Origin: Symsagittifera roscoffensis
Taxonomy: Eukaryota; Xenacoelomorpha; Acoela; Convolutidae
Length of the DNA stretch: 64,000 nucleotides
Reading direction: 5' to 3'
NCBI RefSeq assembly: GCF_963678635.1
Contig: NC_087067.1
Span: 50,152,233 to 50,216,232, forward strand
Both the position numbers and the translations under genes were made by a program. The notes beneath the pieces are model-generated. The model saw only the letters and a list, made by a program, of their open reading frames with translations, did not search any database and was not told where the DNA came from. Shown here one piece after another: positions 48,466-56,515 of this stretch. How positions within the stretch are numbered: position 1 is the stretch's first letter; every line of letters begins with the position of its first letter.

Positions 48466-48868
48466 GGGACCCTAAAAACTTTCTAAAGGCTCCTTTGGCG
48501 CCAATATATATCAACTTTGAGAGGGAAGCGCGCAGAAAAAACGCAATTTTTTGGTCAAAATTTTCCAAAAAGTGTCTAAAAACACTTTTTTCGGAGTCTT
48601 TGGTCGAACTGATAAAAAAAGGTTGATTAAATTTTTTTTAAAATTTGAAAAACCGCCCCTACCTCACAAAAATTCTAGATCAGACCCTGTTATGATGACT
48701 TTGTGAACTTTTTTGGTCTGTTTTTCAAAAATTTTGCCTGCGGCGCAGAAATTTTTGCCAAAACACGGGCTTTTTAGTACTTGGGGATAGCTTGAAAAAC
48801 AATTTTGTCGACTTTAAAAAAAGGTCGATGCAAATCCGCCCCTTGAGAAAATCCTAGATCCGCCCCTG
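48466..48868. mobile_element. hAT-type element with internal second insertion
   Basis: Starts CAGGGACCCTAAAAACTTTC (most of the left terminus lost), ends CCTAGATCCGCCCCTG. Flanked by CTTACGAT (48458-48465) and CTTACAAT (after the right end), 7 of 8 bases equal. About 48595-48715 is a copy of the right half of the 46561-46835 element, so one element sits in another. Confidence 0.65.
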
Positions 48869-49856
48869 CTTACAATAATTTTTTGGGCGGGTCTGTGCAA
48901 ACTTTTTTTCGTTCCGACCATTCAAAATTGTGGAGAATTTTGTTTTCGTGAGTGTCCACAACTAATTATCAAACGAGATGGAGTGATATATCATAGTAAA
49001 GCCCTTTAAGTTGTAATTCGAACACTATTGTACTTTTTCGAAACGTTTATTCAGTGTTAAAATGTTAACTCAGTTTTAAAATTTTTGTTTTTTGTCTAAT
49101 ATGGAGCAAAAAAGCGAGCGAGTAACGTTTGGCAGAAGAAAACTTGTTATTTGAACCGCGATAAATTTACGTTTACACACAAAAAACAAGTTTTCGAGGT
49201 TTATTTAGCTCTGCTTTGTGGGTAAAAAATTCCAAAGCATTCTAAAATGCTGTTAAAATTTTTTTTTTAAATAAGCCAGATTGTTCATGCAGGCAGTGCG
49301 TAAAAAACAATGCGTGTGAACAAAGACTAAAAACACAGCCGGAAGTAGACCGGCCACAGGTCACAATTGGTTTGTAAAATTGGTTAGAAAACACCACCCG
49401 ACTGCCTTATCAACAAATTGTTTGCTCCAAAAAGTTTGGTTGAAAGTTTTTCACTCTAAAACTTTTGACGAAAGTTGTTTCGTCAAAAGAGACGGACTGT
49501 AAACGAACAATGGAAGTTTGTTTGAAATTTCCTCTGACGAGACAATAGATTGTTTCCTCTATGCTGTTGAGAACTGATCAAGAAAAGTATTTTCCTGCTT
49601 TCGAATAAACAGTGTTTTTCAAGGATCAAAAATTGTTTCGGATGAAAGGAAATCTTATAGAGAACATGGTAAAGTTGATTTTTGTACGGAACCTCTAAGA
49701 AGATCATGGAAATTATAGATCTAACCTTTTGAGCATGTTATAAATGCATTAAATGTTGAGAGACACTGAGAACAAACATCATTGGGGAACTTCAAATTCA
49801 AGTAAGAAAGACAAAAAGCATTGATATGTTCAATGCATTTTATGATGATGTTAGTA
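48869..49856. other. No gene recognised
   Basis: AT-rich sequence. A minus-strand open frame at 49483-49707 has no supporting motif. Confidence 0.4.
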
Positions 49857-49865
49857 AATCAAATC

Positions 49866-50236
49866 GCGTCCAGAGAATTCGGCCAAAGACAATTCAGCCG
49901 ATTTAAAATTCAGACAATTCAGCCGAAGATATGCAGACAATTCAGCCAATAATAGTGACCGCCGCTGTCGCGCCAACGTGTTTCGAGCTTGCCGACAGAG
50001 GGTAGGACTCTATACGAAGTTTAGAGCCGGTTATCGCGGCTAAGCGGCGACGCGCGTAGCGCGCACACTGGCGACCTTAAACCGAGAAATAACTCCAATT
50101 CCGATTTTTTTCTGTCGAATCAAGCGTTTTGTAACACTGGCTGAATTGTATCATGCTGAATTGTCTGTATATTTCTGGCTGAATTGTCTGAAATTCAAAT
50201 TAGCCGAATTGTCTTTGGCCGAATTGTCTGTGCGCC
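49866..50236. mobile_element. MITE with 9-base target duplication and repeated GACAATTCAGCC boxes
   Basis: Terminal inverted repeats of about 60 bases (left GCGTCCAGAGAATTCGGCC, right ending GGCCGAATTGTCTGTGCGCC). Each arm repeats GACAATTCRGCC four to five times. Exact 9-base flanking duplication AATCAAATC (49857-49865, 50237-50245). The centre is unusually rich in CG with GACGCGCGTAGCGCGC. A 9-base duplication fits Mutator-like elements. Confidence 0.8.
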
Positions 50237-50779
50237 AATCAAATCCAGTTCGAAATTAATTTTTCATTTTAACAAAAATTGAAGGAGGGAGCGAAAACGA
50301 ACCATTTTTGAAAACAATTGTATGCGGTTATGCTTACTTTATCGAAGTTCTACGCTAATGTATGTCTTGACATCAAAACCTTGAAACAAGTTTTTAAAAA
50401 AGAAACAAAGATTTTGAAAGAAAAAGAAAAAACAAAGTACAAGAGCCCAAAAAAAGCTTGCTTGTCGCTGGGCAAAGAGCACCACATAGTTTGAGAACAG
50501 TTAACAGATCAAAACATTGGCACTTTTCCGTTCCATTTTAAGTGCGATTTATGAAAGCCTATTTAAATAGCTCTTGTTGATCAAAACGGTAAGGAAAACT
50601 CCCAGAGCGAACAAGTGTATCAAATTTTATGGTGTAATACGAAAAGGCCCATGAAAAGGCTCTTTTGCAGTTTCGTCCTCCAATTTTTTTCTGAAATTCA
50701 GTTTACAAAAAGTCTAATTGAAATAATTTTTGATGCTCTAAACTGCAATAAAACGTGTAAGCGTGAACAAGTGGACATG

Positions 50780-51993
50780 CAGTGCTGATTTAAATTATCC
50801 GGACAAAATGAATAAAACTTTAAAGTTCAAATGCCTTTTTCTCCAAAAATGGGTTGAGTTTTTGGCAAAAAATGATGGGGACCAATCTTGCTTAGAGTTG
50901 GCTCTTTTCCAGTTCCCCCTTTCAAATTCAATTTTGAAAAGCTTATTTAACGTTGTCATAATACAATGAAATTTGGCGTGGTGAACAAATCGACAACTGT
51001 GAACAGATTTGTTCTTTATACTTTACATCGTAACATCACGCATTTAGACATAATAACACGTAAAACAAACATAAAACTCGGTATTTTAAAAGGGGGGAAG
51101 GCTCTTTTCCAGTCCCCCCTTCAAATTCATTTTTGAAAACCTTATTTAACGTTGTCTTTGGCCTTTAACGTTGTTGAAACTTGGCATGGTGAACAAATTG
51201 ACAATTATAAACAGATTTGTTCTTCATACTTTACAGCGTAACGTCACGCATTTAGCCGTAATAACACGTAAAACAAACATAAAAATCGATATTTTGAAAG
51301 GTGGGGGGGGGGGAGCGGAAAAGAGCCGGGGGGAACTGGAAAAGAACCTTAAAATTTTAGCAAAATTCATATCATCTAATTTATTTTACGAAATTCGGCC
51401 GCAAAATTTTGCTACAAAAATGGGTCATTCTGGCGTTTTTTACTTAATCAGAAGTTACGCCAAAAATATCCAGTCGGTCACAGACATAATTATATCAAAG
51501 ACAGCCCCTTACATAGCCCAACAAACTTTAAGAAGGGTTGTGTACTTCCTCGATGAATGCTTATTTGAATGCTTAAAACGTATGAAAACTGTTTTTAAAT
51601 AAAAAAAAAACTGGTGTTTTATATATTAAAAACGACCGTTTTTGTCTATCAAACAAAAAAAAACATTTTATACAATGTTTTGGAGAGTATACTCTCCTTA
51701 AAATTTTTTGGGCTACATAAGGGAACTTGATATAATTATGTCAGTGACTGACTGGGTAGTTTTGGCGTAATTTTTGATTAACTAAAAAACGCCAAAATGA
51801 ACCATTTTTGTGGTAACGTTTTGGGCTCGAATTTCGCGAAATAAATTACATCATGTTAATTCTGCTGTTCTGCTAAAAATCTAAGCAAGGTCTGTCGCCA
51901 TCATTTTGGGTCTAAAATCAACCCATTTTGAGAAAAACGCGTTTTACATTTCAAGTTTTATTTTTTTTGTCCGGATAATTTGAATCAGCACTG
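50780..51993. mobile_element. Foldback element with Tc1/mariner-like ends, carrying nested MITEs
   Basis: Starts CAGTGCTGATTTAAATTATC and ends with its reverse complement GATAATTTGAATCAGCACTG. The arms pair along about 290 bases: 50780-50899 plus 51350-51517 with 51727-51993. TA follows the right end; the left flank reads TG. The left arm is interrupted by the MITE at 50900-51348. The centre (51518-51726) encodes nothing recognisable. Confidence 0.75.
50900..51348 (+). mobile_element. GGCTC-family MITE (family B) with a second copy nested inside
   Basis: Outer copy: 50900-51099 plus 51336-51348, starting GGCTCTTTTCCAGTTCCCCC and ending GGGGGGAACTGGAAAAGAACC across the nested insertion. Inner copy: 51100-51327, starting GGCTCTTTTCCAGTCCCCCC and ending GAGCGGAAAAGAGCC, flanked by a perfect 8-base GGGGGGAA (51092-51099, 51328-51335). 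The outer copy's flanks TTAGAGTT and TTAAAATT agree in 6 of 8 bases. Confidence 0.8.
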
Positions 51994-52083
51994 TATTTTT
52001 ACAATATTTCTTACATGCAAATTGCCGTATGATCAATTTTTCAACAACTTCATTTTGTAATTTTGCTGAAAAACGGGAGAAGA

Positions 52084-52389
52084 GGCCATAAAAAAACTTA
52101 TTAATTCTTCATACTTAACCTCATAAAACCAATCGGCTCTTTTTCCTTTTCCCCCCACCTCACACGATCCTCACTTTTATGGTGTAATGAGTAGTTTTAC
52201 GAGGTTAATTATGAACAGCAAATATGTTTGCCATGCCCTTATTAGTCCGTATGCTAATTTTCATAACAATCGAACAATGTGAACAAATTTTTCATTGTAA
52301 AACTTTGCAGGTGGGGGGGGGGGGGAAGAGCCAACCAATCGTTACACCATAAAGTTGATACTCATTCGAAGTGGGGGTAAAAAAGAGCC
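52084..52389 (-). mobile_element. Older family A MITE split by a younger one
   Basis: Left piece up to 52134 (...TTCATACTTAACCTCATAAAACC...) and right piece 52341-52389 (GTTACACCATAAAGTTGATA ... AAAAAAGAGCC) are adjoining parts of one reverse-oriented copy. They are separated by the complete MITE at 52135-52332 and its target duplication. The far left end is too eroded to place. Confidence 0.6.
52135..52332 (+). mobile_element. GGCTC-family MITE (family A), nested
   Basis: 198 bases, GGCTCTTTTTCC...GGGGGAAGAGCC, with a perfect 8-base duplication AACCAATC (52127-52134, 52333-52340). Confidence 0.85.
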
Positions 52390-52401
52390 AAAAAGCCAAT
52401 T

Positions 52402-52599
52402 GGCTCTTTTTCGTTCCCCCACCTCACACGAGCATCAATGTTATGGTCTAACGAGTGGTTTTACAAGGTTAATTATGAAGACTAAATATGTTTTTCATGG
52501 CCTAATTAGTGTGCAAGTCAATTTTCATAACAATCGGACAATGTGAACAGTAATTTTAATTATATAAACTTGCAGGTGGGGGGAATAGGAACCAGAGCC
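52402..52599 (+). mobile_element. GGCTC-family MITE (family A)
   Basis: 198 bases, starts GGCTCTTTTTCGTTCCCCCA, ends GGAATAGGAACCAGAGCC; perfect 8-base duplication AGCCAATT (52394-52401, 52600-52607). Confidence 0.85.
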
Positions 52600-52620
52600 A
52601 GCCAATTGATAGCTTTTATT

Positions 52621-52829
52621 GGCTCTTTTTCCTTTCCCCCCCCCCCACCTGCAAATTTTTACATGTAAATTTGTTGGCCACATTGTCCGATTGTTATGAA
52701 AACTAACATACAGACTAATAAGGCCACGACAAACATATTTGGTCTTCATATTCAACCTCGTAAAACCACTCGTTACACTAATATATTGAAGCTCGTGTGA
52801 GGTGGGGGGGGGGGGAAGGAAAAAGAGCC
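52621..52829 (-). mobile_element. GGCTC-family MITE (family A), reverse
   Basis: 209 bases, GGCTCTTTTTCCTTTCCCCC to GGAAGGAAAAAGAGCC; perfect 8-base duplication CTTTTATT (52613-52620, 52830-52837). It ends 48 bases from the last base of the paralog 2 exon, within its downstream intron or flank. Confidence 0.85.
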
Positions 52830-52877
52830 CTTTTATTAATTAGGCTCAATTTATTAGCTCAAACTATTAGATTTTAC

Positions 52878-53318
52878 CTCAATATTATCTCCAGGATACT
52901 TGTACGACACCACCCCGCGCCTCACAACATCTGTGTAAAAGTTTTTCTCGAATTCGGCTGTGAGAACATCCGAGTCAGATTTGTTCAGTCGGACACACTT
53001 CACAACAGTAGCCAGCAAGTCGAAGCCCAGACTCGTCGTGTTTTTGTTTCCGTCGACGAAAAACGTGGCATTGTCTTCATATTTGTTTTCTTCGACCATC
53101 ATCTCAAAGATTGAATAAAAATGTTCGATGTCCAAATTACTTTCATTTTTTGCAACCTCTATTTGTGGGTATTTTTTCAAGTTTCGTAAGTCGAGGTTTA
53201 TTTGAGTCACCAAATAATTGGTCAGTTTTTCTGATAAAATTGTTTCGTTATCAAGCCAAACATCAGAAGTTGAAGTTGTTGGTAAAAAGACCAATAATAA
53301 ATAAACTGTTGTATTCAT
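52878..53318 (-). CDS. Secreted-family paralog 2, first exon
   Basis: Unrecognised family. The minus-strand exon starts at an ATG at 53318 and runs 147 codons to a donor GAG|GTAAAA (GT at 52877-52876, phase 0); without splicing it would stop 7 codons later. The N-terminus is a clear signal peptide (M-N-T-T-V-Y-L-L-L-V-F-L-P-T-T-S), so the product is secreted or an extracellular part of a membrane protein. At least four N-glycosylation sites (NET, NES, NAT, NTT). After F-Y-S-I-F-E-M-M come a hydrophobic strand with one Cys (L-L-A-T-V-V-K-C-V) and the signature D-V-V-R-R-G-V-V-S-Y-K-Y-P-G. That matches D-S-I-V-K-Y-R-Y-P-G in paralog 1 and D-S-I-I-Q-N-G-V-L-K-Y-K in paralog 3. Later exons not identified. 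Function unknown. Confidence 0.55.
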
Positions 53319-53375
53319 GGATCACATTAATTGCAGTATTCAGTTAGATTTCAATAACCGAATAACCCTAATTTG

Positions 53376-53594
53376 GGCTCTTTTCCACTTTCCTCCACAT
53401 TTCAATTTTTCTATTTTCTTAGTCGTGCTACTTTTTATTAAGGCTGAATGCGTGACGTTACGGTGTAAGGTATTAAGAACAAAAGCGTTCACAATAGCTA
53501 GTTTGTTACCCATGCAAAATTGCATTGCATTATAACAACGTTTAAGTAATTTCTAAAATTGAAATTCAAAAATCGGGGAGATTGGAAAAGAGCC
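53376..53594 (+). mobile_element. GGCTC-family MITE (family B)
   Basis: Starts GGCTCTTTTCCACTTTCC, ends GGGGAGATTGGAAAAGAGCC. Body shares ...GTGCTAC...GCGTGACGTTACGGTGTAAG with the copies near 51,000-51,300 read in the opposite direction. No clear target duplication. It lies 58 bases upstream of the paralog 2 start codon. Confidence 0.65.
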
Positions 53595-53722
53595 AATTTT
53601 TAGGACTTTCCACAGTTAAAAAACACCGGTCCCTTACATAAAAATTTTTAGAAAACGATTGTTTTGTAATTTCGATGCCCCAAACCTCTTTCTGTTTTTT
53701 ATCAACCCCACATTGAACTTTG

Positions 53723-53924
53723 GGCTCTTTTTCCATTCCCCCCACCTGCAAATTTTTTCATGTAAATTTGTTGACCACATTGTCCGATTGTTATGAAAAT
53801 TTAAAAACAGACCAATAAGGCCACGAAAAACATATTTGGTCTTCATACTCAACCTCGTAAAACCACTCGTTACACTAATAAATTGAAGCTCGTGTGAGGT
53901 GGGGGGGGGGAAGGAAAAAGAGCC
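53723..53924 (-). mobile_element. GGCTC-family MITE (family A), reverse
   Basis: 202 bases, GGCTCTTTTTCCATTCCCCC to GGAAGGAAAAAGAGCC; perfect 8-base duplication GAACTTTG (53715-53722, 53925-53932). Confidence 0.85.
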
Positions 53925-53932
53925 GAACTTTG

Positions 53933-54678
53933 TACTCAAACAAACAGTTTCCATAAAAACCTGGCACGCAATTTTTTTGCGTGCATAACGTAGCCCTGGA
54001 TATACAAAAAATGAGTTTTTTTCCGGTTCTCAGGATCATTTATTTCAAAAACGTTCAAAACTCCTATTTCTTTTGTATGGCATTATTATGTATGCCTTGA
54101 TCAATGTCTAATTCAACTTTTGAAAATGATCATCTTTGAAAATTTTTGCCAAATGTTAAAAGTTAGATACTTTCATTACATTATTTGTGTAAGACAACTT
54201 TCAGACAATGCAAGACGATCAAACTTTTTTTTTTGAGGAAACCATAGTTTTTGACACTTATGTTCAGTTACGAACACATCCCGTAAGTTTTGAGAAACTA
54301 AATTGTCAAAAAAACTTTTTGTTTTATGGAAAGATGCTAGTCATACAATTTCCATATATGAAAAATTACTAATCATAGACCTTTCCTGCAATTTACTGTA
54401 TTGTGTATTTCCTGCAAGTGTATGGCTAGCTTTTTCCCGTATATATAAATTGTATGATTAGCATTTTCAGTCAACCCGGGAAATTACCCACTTCGCCTTA
54501 TATCAGTTTTTTTTTCAAAGTGATAGCAACGTCAACGAAACGTGGAGGTTTTGAAGTGTTCAGTAGCAGTCTCAAAAATTTCCTAAGTTTTGACAACTCC
54601 GCTTGTTTTCTTTTTCCCTCGAGTAAAATATTTGTTCACATTGTCAGAGTTATGAAAACTGACATCCCACTTCGTTTA
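53933..54678. other. No gene recognised
   Basis: AT-rich spacer between a MITE and a SINE. A plus-strand frame at 54454-54693 runs into the SINE and is not credible. Confidence 0.4.
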
Positions 54679-54905
54679 GGGGAGCGGTGGTGAAGTGGTT
54701 ACGTCTCCGCCTCTCAATCGAAAGGTCGGATGTTCGAGGCCCACCATGATCCGTGCTCGTTGCTTGAGGGTGAGGCAACATTACCCAGCCCAGAAAAATA
54801 ACCAAAAAAATTGCATGTAGTTCTTAAACAGGGGCACAACAGCGGTTCGCCGTGATGAGCTGTACAGCTCTTGTGTTGGTCCTTTCCCCGTGGATAAATG
54901 GTATT
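54679..54905 (+). repeat. tRNA-derived SINE
   Basis: Head with A box GGTGGTGAAGTGGTTACGTC and B box GGATGTTCGAGGCCC; the anticodon arm CCGCCTCTCAATCGAAAGG is still recognisable. A GC-richer body follows (GTTCGCCGTGATGAGCTGTA) and a tail near GTGGATAAATGGT. It is better preserved than the other SINE-like copies in the window and of a different type, since it lacks the CGAAGC tail. Confidence 0.65.
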
Positions 54906-54910
54906 AATCT

Positions 54911-55022
54911 AGGCCATGACAAACTTATTGGGTCTAATAATTTACACTGCAAAATTACTCGTTACACCATAAAAAAAAATGCTCATCCGAGGTGGGTGGG
55001 CGGGGAACGGGGCAAAAAGAGC
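54911..55022 (-). mobile_element. GGCTC-family MITE (family A), right half only
   Basis: Shares GGCCATGACAAACTTATT, GTTACACCATAAAAA and the end GGCAAAAAGAGCC with the complete copies; the left half is missing, replaced by the SINE. Confidence 0.65.
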
Positions 55023-55079
55023 CAATAACTCTAAAAGATACCATGTATGGGACGAGACAAAAGCGGATGAAAAATAAAC

Positions 55080-55278
55080 GGCTCTTTCCCCCCCCCCCCT
55101 TCCATCTCACATGAGCATCATTTTTGTTGTGTAACGAGTGCTTTTACAAGGTTATGTGAAGACAAATTTGTTTGTCTTGGCCTAATTAGTCCATATATCA
55201 AATTTGATAACGATCAAACAGTGTAAACAAAATTTTTACTTGTAAAAGTTTGCAGGTGGGGGAAAAGGAAAAAGAGCC
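55080..55278 (+). mobile_element. GGCTC-family MITE (family A)
   Basis: 199 bases, GGCTCTTTCCCCCCCCCCC to GGGGGAAAAGGAAAAAGAGCC; 8-base duplication AAATAAAC / AAACAAAC (7 of 8). It lies 82 bases before the paralog 3 start codon. Confidence 0.8.
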
Positions 55279-55360
55279 AAACAAACCGAAATCGATGAAG
55301 GCGCGTATAAAAAGACACAGTAGAAATACACGACACGTCATAAATAAGTGCACGAGCGAA

Positions 55361-56169
55361 ATGAAATTAAAAATGGATTTGGTTTCGAGTGTGGCTATCA
55401 GTGTTGTTCTAATGTCATCGGCAGGATCAACATCCCCATTCAACTTTACTTGGACCACAAATACAATTAATTTTGGCGGCGCCAGTGACACTCTGGCGAA
55501 TATAACACAAACATATTTTAGGACACCCGCAAATCTTCCGGAAATACGAGGACTTTTTTCAGTTCCAGAACCTTCTCACAGTTTTTGTCCTTGGCTCTTT
55601 TCCAACCCCCCCCCCCCCCCCATTTCATTTTAAAGAGCCTATAATTTGCCAAAGGGCTATAATTTGCTAAATCGGGGGCTATGAAATTAATTATCCAACT
55701 TTTGCAAGTTCATTTTTGATTTGATGTAATGTGATTTAATCTTGTTACTCCGAACAATTTGGTTTTGTGATAACTTTTTCATGACAACTTGAATTTCAAA
55801 AAAGAAAAATTGGCTCTTTTTCCTCCAAAAAATTGAATTTCAAATGAGGTTTGGAGGTAGTAAATAAATTTTCTAGTTTTGAAAATCAGGGGGCAAAGGC
55901 GAGGAAAAAACCTGAAAAGAGTCATTACAGCAATGAATGAGGTTTCGAATCTATCCTTCTATTCCGAGCTATTTGACCAAATACTTTTGGAGGTCGGATG
56001 CAAAACTTATTCCTCGGGAAGTGAATTGTCTCCTCTAACAAATCCCTCATACGACCGCTTTGCAATCATAATTGGATGCAGTCCAGAAAATAAGTATAAC
56101 TCGTTCGGATCAGTAGAAGCAGATCCGATCATTGATTCCATTATTCAGAACGGCGTTTTGAAGTACAAG
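55361..56169 (+). CDS. Secreted-family paralog 3, partial, possibly disrupted
   Basis: Unrecognised family, opposite strand to paralogs 1 and 2. First part: start codon at 55361 (or 55373), giving a signal peptide (M-D-L-V-S-S-V-A-I-S-V-V-L) followed by S-P-F-N-F-T-W and A-N-I-T-Q-T with two N-glycosylation sites. It stays open to about 55,590, where sequence with GGCTC-type transposon ends begins. Second part: 55931-56169, after an ATTACAG acceptor, with F-Y-S-E-L-F-D-Q (compare F-Y-S-I-F-E-M-M in paralog 2), then V-G-C, D-R-F-A-I-I-I-G-C and D-S-I-I-Q-N-G-V-L-K-Y-K, ending at an AAG|GTGCTC donor. No convincing donor closes the first part. Either an intron was missed, or the insertions at 55593-55639 and 55812-55923 broke a single exon like that of paralog 2. 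Confidence 0.45.
55593..55923 (+). mobile_element. GGCTC-type transposon remains within paralog 3
   Basis: 55593-55639 is a very short piece with both ends (GGCTCTTTTCCAACCCCC ... TTTTAAAGAGCC). 55812-55923 starts GGCTCTTTTTCCTCC and ends ACCTGAAAAGAGTC. Neither has a clear target duplication. Between them is AT-rich sequence. Confidence 0.5.
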
Positions 56170-56515
56170 GTGCTCTTTCTCAATTGAATTCCATAGCGTC
56201 AAATCACAACCGAACGAAAAAGACTACAACCGTTTTTTTTGCTTTACCCTACATTTAAGTAAAAGAAATTCTTACAGTGAAAAATTTGGGTAACGTTGGT
56301 ATAATCTTTTTTCGAGGAATTTTTCTTGAAAAAAAAATTATTGAAAATTTTTGCAAATTTTTCAAGAAATTTTTTGGCCATAACTTTTTTTCGGTTCGAG
56401 GCTCTCTTGGGGCACTAGGGTACTGCTTATGTTTTAAAATTAGGGTATCTAGAAGGGTCTTTATCGGTTTGTAGTCGGTTTGTAGTTACTTTGTAGTAGG
56501 GAGAACGGCTAAAAA
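56170..56515. other. Downstream of paralog 3 exon, no gene recognised
   Basis: AT-rich; ends in GTAGTCGGTTTGTAGTTACT-like short repeats just before the satellite. Confidence 0.4.

Noticed and set aside
51171-51602. 143-residue plus-strand frame
   Set aside because: It runs from a family B MITE through a foldback-element arm. Its glycine run is the MITE G tract, so it is not a gene.
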